A DNA stretch of 64,000 nucleotides. It comes from JADJOY01 sp016713535 [NCBI: Deltaproteobacteria bacterium]. Its GTDB lineage: Bacteria; JADJOY01. Shown in pieces: positions 24,148-34,625 of the stretch. The position numbers and the translations under genes are program-made. Every line of letters starts with the position of its first letter. Within the stretch, counting starts at the first letter, position 1. The notes beneath the pieces are model-generated. The model was not told the origin of the DNA. It saw only the letters and a list, made by a program, of their open reading frames with translations, and searched no databases. Where the stretch lies: positions 124,001 through 188,000 of the forward strand of contig JADJOY010000010.1 of assembly GCA_016713535.1 (NCBI GenBank), in the 5' to 3' direction.

Positions 24148-24546
24148 ATGAAACGCGATTTCAAGGAGGCGATGGGCGGTCTGGAAGAGCGCGTGCGGGA
24201 AGGTCTCCACGAGCTCGAGGGCCGGGGCGAGAAAGCCCGCAAGGCGGTCGAGCGTTTCGTCGGCAAGGCGAGACGCGAGGTGAAGCGGGAGGTCAAGTCG
24301 AGCCGGCGCACCCTCGAAGGTGAGCTGCACAAGACCACCGCGTACGTGCGCGACCTGGTCGACGAGGCCGTGAAGGGCTCGCTCGAGAAGATCTGGGAGC
24401 CCACCAAGCGCGCCCTCGACGAGAGCCAGAAGCGCCTCGACCGGCTCGAGAAGAAGATGGAGAAGATGGCGCGTCCGGCGCCCCCCAAGCGGGCCGCCGC
24501 GAAGCCACGGGCGCGGGCCATGAAGCGCCCCGCCACGCGCCGCTGA
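24148..24546 (+). CDS. Small coiled-coil protein with basic Ala/Lys/Pro tail (phasin/H1-like)
   Basis: Start at the ATG at 24148 is supported by AAGGAGG seven bases upstream. The 132-residue product is highly charged and helical: residues ~1-110 form an amphipathic coiled coil (EERVREGLHELEGRGEKARK, DESQKRLDRLEKKMEKM), and the end is PPKRAAAKPRARAMKRPATR, a basic tail like those of histone-H1-like or PhaF-type phasin proteins. It may bind DNA or polyester granules. No enzymatic motif is present. It is the only plus-strand gene in this stretch. Confidence 0.72.
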   Translation: MKRDFKEAMGGLEERVREGLHELEGRGEKARKAVERFVGKARREVKREVKSSRRTLEGELHKTTAYVRDLVDEAVKGSLEKIWEPTKRALDESQKRLDRLEKKMEKMARPAPPKRAAAKPRARAMKRPATRR

Positions 24547-24569
24547 GAAGCGAAACTGGCGCGAGCCCC

Positions 24570-24640
24570 GCGACGGGGGATGGCACCCCCGTCGCGATGG
24601 GCGGCCTTCGTCACACTCGGGCGGGCGTCCAGCCCGCCCG
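24570..24640. repeat. Two intergenic GC hairpins
   Basis: 24570-24595: GCGACGGGGG, short loop, CCCCCGTCGC. 24618-24640: CGGGCGGG, CGTCCAG loop, CCCGCCCG. Both belong to the dispersed hairpin family with varied stems; they sit between convergent genes and may act as bidirectional terminators. Confidence 0.7.
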
Positions 24641-24679
24641 TACGTGCAGCCTGACCCGCGAACGGCGCAGGGCCCGCCC

Positions 24680-26329
<1,650 letters not shown>

Positions 26330-26641
26330 CGATCCTCCACCATCGAGAAAGGGACTTCGGGGTCTCGTTACCATCGCGGGCCCGACGGTATCGCCTCAGG
26401 CCCGCACGAGTCCACCGAAACGGACCGGCCGCGTCAGCCCCGTCCATGCGCGCGCCATCGTGGGTCTCGGGCGACCTGACGGTCGCCCCTACCCTCCCAC
26501 GAGGCTCGGACAGGTAGGGGAGGGCGCGAGCCCTCCCGGAACCTGGCCCACCCCGGATAGACGACGGGGCGGCCCGCCTCCCGGCGAACCGCCCCGTGGT
26601 GCTGCCGTCCCGCCGTTCGGGGGCGGGCGCAGGGCCCGCCC
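26330..26641. other. Gap between protease copies 1 and 2 with hairpins
   Basis: No gene. Holds hairpins of the dispersed family: GGGCGACC-TGAC-GGTCGCCC at 26469-26488, GGGAGGGC-GCGA-GCCCTCCC near 26518-26537, and a larger one at ~26567-26596 (GGGGCGG/CCGCCCC) just downstream of copy 2. The block from 26561 is repeated at 28474. Confidence 0.65.
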
Positions 26642-28296
26642 CTACCGGCAGGCCTTCTTGCCGTTCTTGGTCTCGCAGGTGCCCGAGCAGCACTCGCTCA
26701 TGCTCGTGCACGCCGCGCCCGACTTCTTGAGCGTGCAGTTTTCCTGCTTGCCGTCGCAGTCGAGGTTCGCCAGCGCCGCGCCGTAATCCACCACGCCGTA
26801 GCCGGTGTTCACGTCGCGGCCCGAGGCGTCCACGTCCTGCGCCGTGTAGTCGAGCAGCACGCGGATGTCGCGCGCCTTGCACTTCGGGTTCTGGCTCCAC
26901 ACCGCCGCCGCCACGCCCGACACGTGCGGAGTCGCCATCGAAGTGCCGTCGTAGAAGTCGTAGTTGCCCTTCGACACGAACACGCCGAGGCCTTCGCCGA
27001 CCAAGCTCTCGAGCGTGGCGCCATCGATCCCCGAGACCGCGACCGCGGGGATCTTGATCTGCACGCCGGTGCCCTCCACCGTGCCCGTGAAGAGCGCGTC
27101 GGAGTTGTTGTAGATGACCGCCGCGAAGCCGCCGCGGCGCTGGCACTCCTGGACCTTCTCGGCGAACGAGATCGAGCCGCGCTGGATCAGGCACACCTGG
27201 CCCGAGGCGCCGTCACAGTCGCCCGGGCTGCCGAGGCCATCGACCGCGTTGCAGCGATAGAGGGTCCCCTCGACGTTGCCGAGCGCGGAACCGAGGAACG
27301 CGGCCGCCTCGAAGTTGCTCTGCCCCCTCTGGCCGCTCAGCTTGTCGGTGAGCGTGACCTGGACCTCGGTGCCCTGGCCGTTGGGCACCGTCGAACGCAC
27401 CGCCACGCCCGGACCCGCGATCTCCACGTCGTCGTTCCACTGCGAGAAGTCCGCGTGCGACAGCACCGAGTCCACCGCCGCCACCGACATCACCGAGTCG
27501 TACGCCGCCGGGTACGACTTGCGGTTGTTGCCGTCGTTCCCCGCCGCCGCGATCGGCAGCACGTTGTTGGCCAGCGCGTTGTCCATCGCGGCCTTCTCGG
27601 TCTGCGTCGGCGTCCCGCCGCCCAGGCTCATGCTGATGATGCGCGCCTTGCCTTCGTCGATGCACTTGCCCACCGCCGCCGCCAGGTCGCTCGAATACGC
27701 GTACTCGCCGTCGTCGCCGAAGAGCTTCACGATGTGGATCGGCAGCTTGCCGTTGCCGTTCACGCCCACCACGCCGATCGCGTTGTCGAGCGCCGAGATC
27801 GTGCCCGCCACGTGCGTGCCGTGGTGGCTACCGTCGAAGAAGGGGTCGCCCGTGCCCCCGGCTGCTTCTCGAGGTCCTCGTGGCCGCGCGAGTAGCCCGA
27901 GTCGATGATGCAGATCTTCACCCCACCCGCGTACGCCTGCGGGTCGGCGTTCACCGCCGTGATCCCCCATGGCGCGAGCTGCGGCCCGGTGGGCGACGGC
28001 GCATTGATCGAGAGCGGGTAGCGCGGCGCGTCGGCCTCGACGAACTCGACCGCGGCGTTGCCGCGCAACTTGGCGAGGCCCGCGTCGGAGAGCTTGGCCG
28101 CGATCGCGCGCAGCGCCGGTAGCTCGCGCACGACCTTGCCGCCCGCCGCCTCGATCGCCTTCTTCGCCTTCGCCGCGTCCTTGTAGACGACGATGCGCCG
28201 CTCCGGGTCGGGGCTGCCCGCCCGGGCCGGCGACACTGCCGCCAGCATCGCCAGCACGCAGCCGGCGGTCACGGTGATCCGTTGAATCGCTCGCAT
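26642..28296 (-). CDS. Subtilisin-like protease with PA insert and knottin-like tail (copy 2; 19-bp deletion)
   Basis: Begins MRAIQRITVTAGCVLAML with signal peptide (PARA/GSPD), then prodomain and CIIDSGYSRGHEDLEKQP. Compared with copy 3, 19 bases are missing near 27857, between the catalytic Asp and His, which shifts the frame; the remainder (SHHGTHVAGTIS, AAAGNDGNNRKSYP, PA insert, DGTSMATPHVSG and the C-x8-C-x5-CC-x3-C-x8-C tail) is intact in the second frame. Unlike the single-base indels elsewhere, a 19-base loss in a recent duplicate could be a genuine inactivating mutation or a collapsed repeat. If intact, it is a paralogue of copies 1 and 3. Confidence refers to gene identity, not activity. 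Confidence 0.8.
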
Positions 28297-28554
28297 GGGG
28301 TGTCTCCTCTATCGGCTCGCGTCCGTCGCGACCTCCCGATCGCGGCGCCCGAGCGTCGATCCGGGGAACGTACGCCTCCGCCCCCACGGTGTCCATCACC
28401 TCGGGCAAGACGGCGCCGGACGGGCGTCCGTGCGACGTCGCCGCCGATCACGGTTCGATCGGCCTCTCCAACGACGACGGGGCGGCCCGCCTCCCGGCGA
28501 ACCGCCCCGTGGTGCTGCCGTCCCGCCGTTCGGGGGCGGGCGCAGGGCCCGCCC
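28297..28554. other. Gap between protease copies 2 and 3
   Basis: About 260 bases without a gene. Its left part is the promoter region of copy 2; its right part (from 28474) is the duplicated downstream block of copy 3 with the GGGGCGG/CCGCCCC hairpin and a second GC hairpin next to the stop codon. These hairpins are plausible factor-independent stops without a T-run. Confidence 0.5.
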
Positions 28555-30238
28555 CTACCGGCAGGCCTTCTTGCCGTTCTTGGTCTCGCAGGTGCCCGAG
28601 CAGCACTCGCTCATGCTCGTGCACGCCGCGCCCGACTTCTTGAGCGTGCAGTTTTCCTGCTTGCCGTCGCAGTCGAGGTTCGCCAGCGCCGCGCCGTAGT
28701 CCACCACGCCGTAGCCGGTGTTCACGTCGCGGCCCGAGGCGTCCACGTCCTGCGCCGTGTAGTCGAGCAGCACGCGGATGTCGCGCGCCTTGCACTTCGG
28801 GTTCTGGCTCCACACCGCCGCCGCCACGCCCGACACGTGCGGGGTGGCCATGGACGTGCCGTCGTAGAAGTCGTAGTTGCCACGGGTCACGACGACATTG
28901 AACTCGCTGCCGACCTCGCTCTCGAGCGTCGCGCCGTCGAGCCCCGAGACCGCCACCGCCGGCACCTTGATCGTCGAGCCCTCGACCGTGCCCGTGAAGA
29001 GCGCGTCGCTCGAGTTGAAGATCACCGCCGCCAGGCCGCCGCGGCGCTGGCACTCCTGGACCTTCTCGGCGAACGAGATCGAGCCGCGCTGGATCAGGCA
29101 CACCTGGCCCGAGGCGCCGCTGCAGTCACCCGGGCTGCCGAGACCGTCGACCGCGTTGCAGCGGTAGAGGTTGCCGGTCACGTCCCCTTCCGCGCTGCCC
29201 AGGAACGCCGCCGCCTCGAAGCCCGACTGGACGAACGCGCCGTTCAGGCACCGCCCGCCCAGACACTCGGTGCGGGTGAGCTGGACCTCGGTGCCCTGGC
29301 CGTTGGGCACCGTCGAGCGCACCGCCACACCCGGACCCGCGATCTCCACGTCGTCGTTCCACTGCGAGAAGTCCGCGTGCGACAGCACCGAGTCCACCGC
29401 CGCCACCGACATCACCGAGTCGTACGCCGCCGGGTACGACTTGCGGTTGTTGCCGTCGTTCCCCGCCGCCGCGATCGGCAGCACGTTGTTGGCCAGCGCG
29501 TTGTCCATCGCGGCCTTCTCGGTCTGCGTCGGCGTCCCGCCGCCCAGGCTCATGCTGATGATGCGCGCCTTGCCTTCGTCGATGCACTTTGCCCACCGCC
29601 GCCGCCAGGTCGCTCGAATACGCGTACTCGCCGTCGTCGCCGAAGAGCTTCACGATGTGGATCGGCAGCTTGCCGTTGCCGTTCACGCCCACCACGCCGA
29701 TCGCGTTGTCGAGCGCCGAGATCGTGCCCGCCACGTGCGTGCCGTGGTGGCTACCGTCGAAGAAGGGGTCGCCCGTGCCCGGGTCGGCCGACGCCGTCAC
29801 CGGCTGCTTCTCGAGGTCCTCGTGGCCGCGCGAGTAGCCCGAGTCGATGATGCAGATCTTCACCCCACCCGCGTACGCCTGCGGGTCGGCGTTCACCGCC
29901 GTGATCCCCCACGGCGTCCCCTGCGGACCGGTGGGCGACGGCGCGTTGATCGAGAGCGGATAGCGCGGCGCGTCGAGCTCGACGAGCGAGATCGACGCAT
30001 CCCCACGCAGCTTGGCGAGCGCACCCGCCGGCACCTTCACGGCGAGCGCCTTGAGCGCCCCCATCTCCCGGATCACCTTACCGCCGAGCGCGGTGACGGC
30101 CTTCTTGGCCTTCGCCGCGTCCTTGTAGACGACGATCTGCCGCTCCGGATCCGGCGTCCCGGCGTGAGCCGGGTGCGTCGCCGCGAGCGTCAACGCGATG
30201 CTCGTCATCATGACGAGCCCACTACGGAACCCCTTCAT
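28555..30238 (-). CDS. Subtilisin-like protease with PA insert and knottin-like tail (copy 3; one frameshift)
   Basis: Begins MKGFRSGLVMMTSIALTLAA, a signal peptide, then prodomain, CIIDSGYSRGHEDLE and SHHGTHVAGTIS. At 29587-29590 the sequence has CTTT where copy 2 has CTT; the extra T moves the frame just after DLAAAVGK, and the second frame carries IDEGKARIISMSLGGG, AAAGNDG, the PA insert with an extra Cys pair (ECLGGRCLNG), DGTSMATPHVSG and the six-cysteine tail. With that base removed the protein is ~560 residues. A homopolymer error is the simplest explanation. Secreted serine protease; substrate unknown. Confidence 0.85.
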
Positions 30239-30429
30239 CGATCCCTCCTCCGCGATCCCCCGATCGCTGCGCGTGTAGCTGGAATCTCGAAGCTACTCCC
30301 CCGTCGGGCATCAAGTCCACGGCCGAACGCGCGCGAACGGCGCATTGCCCGGCCGCACGTGGCTTGCCGCGCGAGCGCCCGGATCTATGATGCGCCTCGC
30401 CTCCGAGTCATCGCGCGCGCGCAACTCCC

Positions 30430-32040
30430 ATGAACGGCAAGGCATCCACGCCCACCCGGGTTTTCGGCGGCTTACGCGGGATCGACGCCGAGCGGCGCAA
30501 GCGGCTCGAGGCGATCAAGTCGGGCTTCGCCAGCCCGGGTGAAATGCCCGACGAGGATCGCGCGGCGCTGGAGCTCGATCAGCTCCGCCCCGGGCTCGTG
30601 ATCGAGCACCACGTCGGCGAGGGCGGCAGCGCCGCCGTGTACGCGGCCCTGGACCACGGGCTCGAGCGCCGCGTCGCGGTGAAGATCATCCACCCGTCCC
30701 CCGAGCCCGACGAGCGCGCCGAGGCGCGCTTCGTCGAAGAGGCGCAGCTCACCGGCCAGCTCGAGCACCCCAACATCGTGCCGATCCACGAGATCGGCGC
30801 GACCGTCGAGGGACGGCTCTACTTCGGCATGAAGCTGGTGAGCGGGCGCGCGCTCTCCGAGCTGCTCGCGGAGCGCCCGCCCGGCGCCCGCGACGAGCGC
30901 GACCTGCGCGAGCGGGTCAAGATCCTGGTGAAAGTCTGCGACGCGCTCGCCTTCGCCCACGCCCACGGCGTGGTGCACCGCGACCTCAAGCCCGAGAACA
31001 TCCTGGTCGGCGAGTTCGGCGAGGTCTACGTCATGGACTGGGGGATCGCGCTGCGGGTGCCGAGCGCGGCCAGCGCGGCCAGCCCGGCGAGCGGATCGGG
31101 TCGGTTCGCTGCGACACAGCCGCTCGACCGCCTCGGCACGATCATCGGCACGCCCGAGTACATGGCGCCCGAGCAAGCGCTCGGCGACACCCACCGCATC
31201 GAGCCGCGCACCGACGTGTTCGGGCTCGGCGCGATGCTCTACGCGCTGCTCACGGGATGCCCGCCGCATCGCGAGAAGGACGACGACGCCACCATCCTCG
31301 CCGCGCAAGACGGCGTGGTGGTCGACCCCCGCGAGCGCTGCCCCGAGCTCGCGCTGCCGCCCGCGCTCGCGGCGATCGCGATGCGGGCACTCTCCGCGGA
31401 GATCGCCGATCGCCACCCGTCTGCGCGTGCGTTCCAGGACGACCTCGAGCGCTACCTTCGCGGAGGTGACCTCTTCCCCGAGCGCACCTTCGCCGCCGGC
31501 GAGTGGATCGTCCGCGAGGGCGACGAGGCCGACTGCGCGTTCGTGATCGTGAGCGGTGCGTGCGAGGCGGGCCGCGTCGAGGACACCGGCTGGGTGGTGC
31601 TGCGGCGCATGGAGGCGGGCGAGGTGTTCGGCGAGACCGCGATCTTCGCCGAGAGCCGGCGGAGCGCGAGCGTGCGCGCCGCCGCCGCCACGCGGGTCAC
31701 GGTGGTGCCACGCGACGCGCTCCTCGGCAACCTCGAGGGCGGCTCGTGGACCACGCCGTTCGTGCGCACGCTGGCGCAGCGCTTCGCCGAGCAATCGCGC
31801 GAGGTGAGCGAGCTCCATCACCGCACCGCGGTCGCCGAGGTGGGCCTGCTCGCGGTCCACGAGATCGCGGCTCGCGCCACAGCGGGCGGGCTCGAGGCCG
31901 ACCTCGCCGGGGTGATCGAGGCGCTCACCGCGCGCACACCCTTCGACGCCGGGCGGCTGCGCGTGCTGCTCGGCGAGAGCGCCGCGGTGGTGATCGAGGG
32001 CGCGCGCATCCGCGTTCGCGTGTCCCCCCACGTGGGCTGA
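30430..32040 (+). CDS. Ser/Thr protein kinase fused to cyclic-nucleotide-binding-type domain
   Basis: 536 residues. Kinase domain ~55-330: glycine loop VGEGGSAAVY, Lys85 (VAVKIIH), HRDLKPENIL (Asp185), DWG in place of DFG at 203-205, GTPEYMAPEQ, and RTDVFGLGAMLYALL. Residues ~340-440 form a cNMP-binding-type beta roll (AAGEWIVREGDEADCAFVI, MEAGEVFGETAIF, SRRSASVRA, the place of the phosphate cassette). The remaining ~95 residues are helical. No transmembrane helix is seen, so it is likely a soluble kinase whose activity may respond to a nucleotide or other ligand. The DWG variant occurs in some bacterial kinases. It stands alone on the plus strand, with a ~190-base upstream gap. Confidence 0.9.
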   Translation: MNGKASTPTRVFGGLRGIDAERRKRLEAIKSGFASPGEMPDEDRAALELDQLRPGLVIEHHVGEGGSAAVYAALDHGLERRVAVKIIHPSPEPDERAEARFVEEAQLTGQLEHPNIVPIHEIGATVEGRLYFGMKLVSGRALSELLAERPPGARDERDLRERVKILVKVCDALAFAHAHGVVHRDLKPENILVGEFGEVYVMDWGIALRVPSAASAASPASGSGRFAATQPLDRLGTIIGTPEYMAPEQALGDTHRIEPRTDVFGLGAMLYALLTGCPPHREKDDDATILAAQDGVVVDPRERCPELALPPALAAIAMRALSAEIADRHPSARAFQDDLERYLRGGDLFPERTFAAGEWIVREGDEADCAFVIVSGACEAGRVEDTGWVVLRRMEAGEVFGETAIFAESRRSASVRAAAATRVTVVPRDALLGNLEGGSWTTPFVRTLAQRFAEQSREVSELHHRTAVAEVGLLAVHEIAARATAGGLEADLAGVIEALTARTPFDAGRLRVLLGESAAVVIEGARIRVRVSPHVG

Positions 32041-32074
32041 TCGCCGCCGACGCGACCCGCCGAGCCCGGGGGAG

Positions 32075-32093
32075 GGGCACGCGTCGCGTGCCC
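32075..32093. repeat. GC hairpin downstream of kinase
   Basis: GGGCACGC-GTC-GCGTGCCC, an inverted-orientation copy of the most common hairpin class of this window, followed by GGCGATACGA. It lies 35 bases after the kinase stop and may terminate its transcript. Confidence 0.65.
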
Positions 32094-32185
32094 GGCGATA
32101 CGATCCGCCGTACACACCGATCCCGCCGTCGATCCCTGTACGACCCCGACACGGCCGCTCGGCGCACCGCGGAGGCGCCTTGCGG

Positions 32186-33957
32186 GTGGGGCGTGAACGG
32201 GACACTATCGCTTCCGCTCCGCGCGCCCCCCGTACGAGCGCCACCCGGGTCCGCTTGCCTCACCTGCCGCGTCTCGACCGCCGCGCGCTCAGCCTCGCGC
32301 CGCCCGTGCTGCTCGCGAGCGCGGCGTGGCTCTACGCGGTCGCGATCGCCTCGAACGCGGTGTTGCCGCCGCTGCGCTCGAGCGACGGCCGCCTCGAGCA
32401 CGTGATCGCGACGACGCGCTCGCTGTCCCAGAACCACGCGCGGCTCATCGACCGCGTGGCCGAGAGCTGGGGCGAGCTCGAGCTCGCGGTCCGTCCCGAG
32501 CCCGGCGAGGCGGTGAGCGTGATCGTGCGGCGGCGCGGTGAGCGCGCCTCGGTGCTGCGCGTGAGCCGCTTCGACGCCCTCGCCTCGGGGGTGATCGAGC
32601 TCGAGTCGGGGCGCGCGGTCGCGCACGCGACACCGCCCGAGGTCAGCGCGGCGCTCGAGGACGCGAGCTCGATCCGGCTCGTGGCCCGCGACGGCGCGGT
32701 GCGCGCGAGCTTCGGCGCCGCCGGCCCGTCGCTCACGATCCCCGCGGTCACCGGCGAGGTCGAGGTGGTGCTCTTCCCTCCCGCGAGCCCCGAGCTCTAC
32801 GAGCGCGTGACGCTCACTCGTGCCGTGGCCCTCGACGGTCGCGAGATCCCGACGCCGCCCTGGATGTGGGGAAGCTGGTTCGATGTCCCCGCGCTCGCCG
32901 CGTGCGTGGCGCTCGCGGCGCTCGCCGGCCGGCGCAGGCTCGCGCGCGCCGTCGAGCGGCTCTTCCCTGGCGCGCTCCCCGAGCGGCCGCTCGCGGCGGT
33001 GGTGGCGCTGGTCCTCGTCAACGCGCTCGCGCTCGGCTGGGTCGCCTCGGCCACTTCCAGATCCTGCGCGACTTCACCGCCGACGAGCGCGCGGTGTTCC
33101 GCGCCTTCGTCACCGGCTCGATGGTGCTGGCGCTCGCGCTGGCCGCATGGCTGCACCGCCGCGCGCGCGCCGCCGACGCCGGCGTGGCACCGCGCGCGCC
33201 CCGCCTGCGCGCCGCGGCACGGCTGGGCGCGGCAGTCTCGGTGACCCTCGCCGCGATCGTGCTGAGCGCGTTCGCGTTCAGCCGCTGGGTGGTGCGCGCC
33301 CGCGGCGTCGAGGTTCCATCAGCTCCGGGCGCACGCGCGGCGCCGGCGACGCCGGAGCCCGAGCTCGTCGCGATCTACGGCGGCTCGGCGACGCGCGGCT
33401 ATCCGTTCCCGGGCACGTGGCGCGCGAGCTACCCGGCGGTGCTCGAGGCGCTGCTCCACGCGCGTGGTCTCGGCGCGGCGCGCGTGCTCAACCTCGCGTT
33501 CGACTCGGCCGTGGTCGCCGACATCGTCACGGCGATGGAGCGTGACCTGCCGCGACTGCGCCCGGCGCGGGTGGTGATCGACGCGGTGTGCAACGACTGG
33601 CTGAGCCGCTCGCGCGACTACCGCGCCAACCTCGGTCGCGCGCTCGCCGTGGCGCGCGCTCACGGCGCGACACTCACGCTCGTGAAGGAGCCGATGCTGC
33701 TCGCGGTCTACGGGCGCGGCGACTTCCGCTTCAACGCCAACGAGGGCGCCAACTACGCCGTGCTCACGAGCTTCGCGAGCGAGAACGGCGTCGAGCTGGT
33801 CGACCCGGCGCCGCTCCTGATCGCGCACCGCGACGAGTTCCTGTTCATGGACGACGTGCACCTCACCGCGCGCGGCCACGAGGTGATGGCGGAGGCGCTC
33901 GCCGCCGCGCTGGCTCCCGCGCTCGCCGCCGGCGCCGCCGACGGCGCACCGCCGTGA
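32186..33957 (+). CDS. Membrane-anchored SGNH/GDSL-hydrolase-like protein (one frameshift)
   Basis: The N-terminal frame gives one helix (APPVLLASAAWLYAVAIA), a ~200-residue extracytoplasmic region, then two more helices. Near 33050 the frame breaks after ALGW; the second frame continues LGHFQILRDFTADERAVF, two helices, and a C-terminal domain with SGNH blocks: block I IYGGSATRGYPFPG, block III-like AVCNDWLSRSRDY, and block V DDVHLTARGH. This suggests an esterase or O-acyl-modifying enzyme at the cell surface, possibly for polysaccharide acylation. The start is uncertain (GTG at 32186, TTG at 32180 or further downstream). Its stop overlaps the next gene, so the two are coupled. Confidence 0.72.
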
Positions 33958-34625
33958 GCGCGATAGACCGCGCTCCGTGGCTGCGGCGCGCCGTGCGCCG
34001 CGCACGCGCGGGCGGCGCGGTAGTCCTCGGCGTCCTGGCGCTGCTCACCGCGTGCTACGTGCTCGGAGCACCGACCTTGCCCAGCTGGGTGGCGGCGGTG
34101 TTCGTGCTCTTCCCGCTGACGCCGGTGGTGTTCGCGGGTGGGCCGATCGGCGCGATCGCGGGTGTGGCGGCGAGCGCCCTCGCCTGGGGCTGGCTGCTCG
34201 AGTCGCTGCGCGCGCGCCGGCGCGGCGCCCTGATCGGCGCGTGGCTGGTGCTCGCGGCGGCCAGCAGCGCCTACCTCGCGCCGCGCCTCGCGCGCGGCAC
34301 CGACGACCACCGCGATACCCGCTGCGACGAGCTCTACGCGATCACCGCCGAGCGCGCGCGCGAGGTGCTCGCGGGGCTCGGCGGCGGCGTGCCGGTCGAC
34401 GGCTGCGCGGCGCGCGACGCGAGCGCCGCCGTGAGCTGCGTGGTCGAGCGCGTCGAGCGCTCGAACCCCCACTTCTTCCTCGAGAGCGGCGCCACGATCG
34501 GCGAGCCGCGGCTCTGTCGCGTGTCGCTCGCCGCCGACGGGCCGCGCGCGCTGGTGCTGACCCAGCAGCCGCGCCGCGACGCGCCGCTCCGGACCACCTC
34601 GGTGCGGCTCGAGCCGGGCTCCTAG
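33954..34625 (+). CDS. Uncharacterised membrane protein
   Basis: Starts at a GTG that overlaps the stop of the SGNH gene (GTGA). The 223-residue product has about four membrane helices (VVLGVLALLTACYVLG, WVAAVFVLFPLTPVVFA, GVAASALAWGWLL, ALIGAWLVLAAASSAYL) followed by a ~110-residue soluble domain with four cysteines (RCDELY, DGCAA, SCVVE, RLCRV). No family was recognised. Coupling to the SGNH protein suggests they work together. Its stop overlaps that of the convergent cytochrome gene. Confidence 0.7.
   Translation: MSAIDRAPWLRRAVRRARAGGAVVLGVLALLTACYVLGAPTLPSWVAAVFVLFPLTPVVFAGGPIGAIAGVAASALAWGWLLESLRARRRGALIGAWLVLAAASSAYLAPRLARGTDDHRDTRCDELYAITAERAREVLAGLGGGVPVDGCAARDASAAVSCVVERVERSNPHFFLESGATIGEPRLCRVSLAADGPRALVLTQQPRRDAPLRTTSVRLEPGS

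Larger units (their letters stand above)
26561..30238. repeat. Recent 1,913-bp tandem duplication carrying protease copies 2 and 3
   Basis: The block starting ACGACGGGGCGGCCC at 26561 recurs at 28474, and the stop codons of copies 2 and 3 are separated by the same 1,913 bases. Long stretches (hairpin, knottin tail, catalytic Ser region, Asn/His region) are nearly base-identical, while the PA-domain segment and the prodomain differ. This mosaic looks like duplication followed by gene conversion. Confidence 0.85.
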
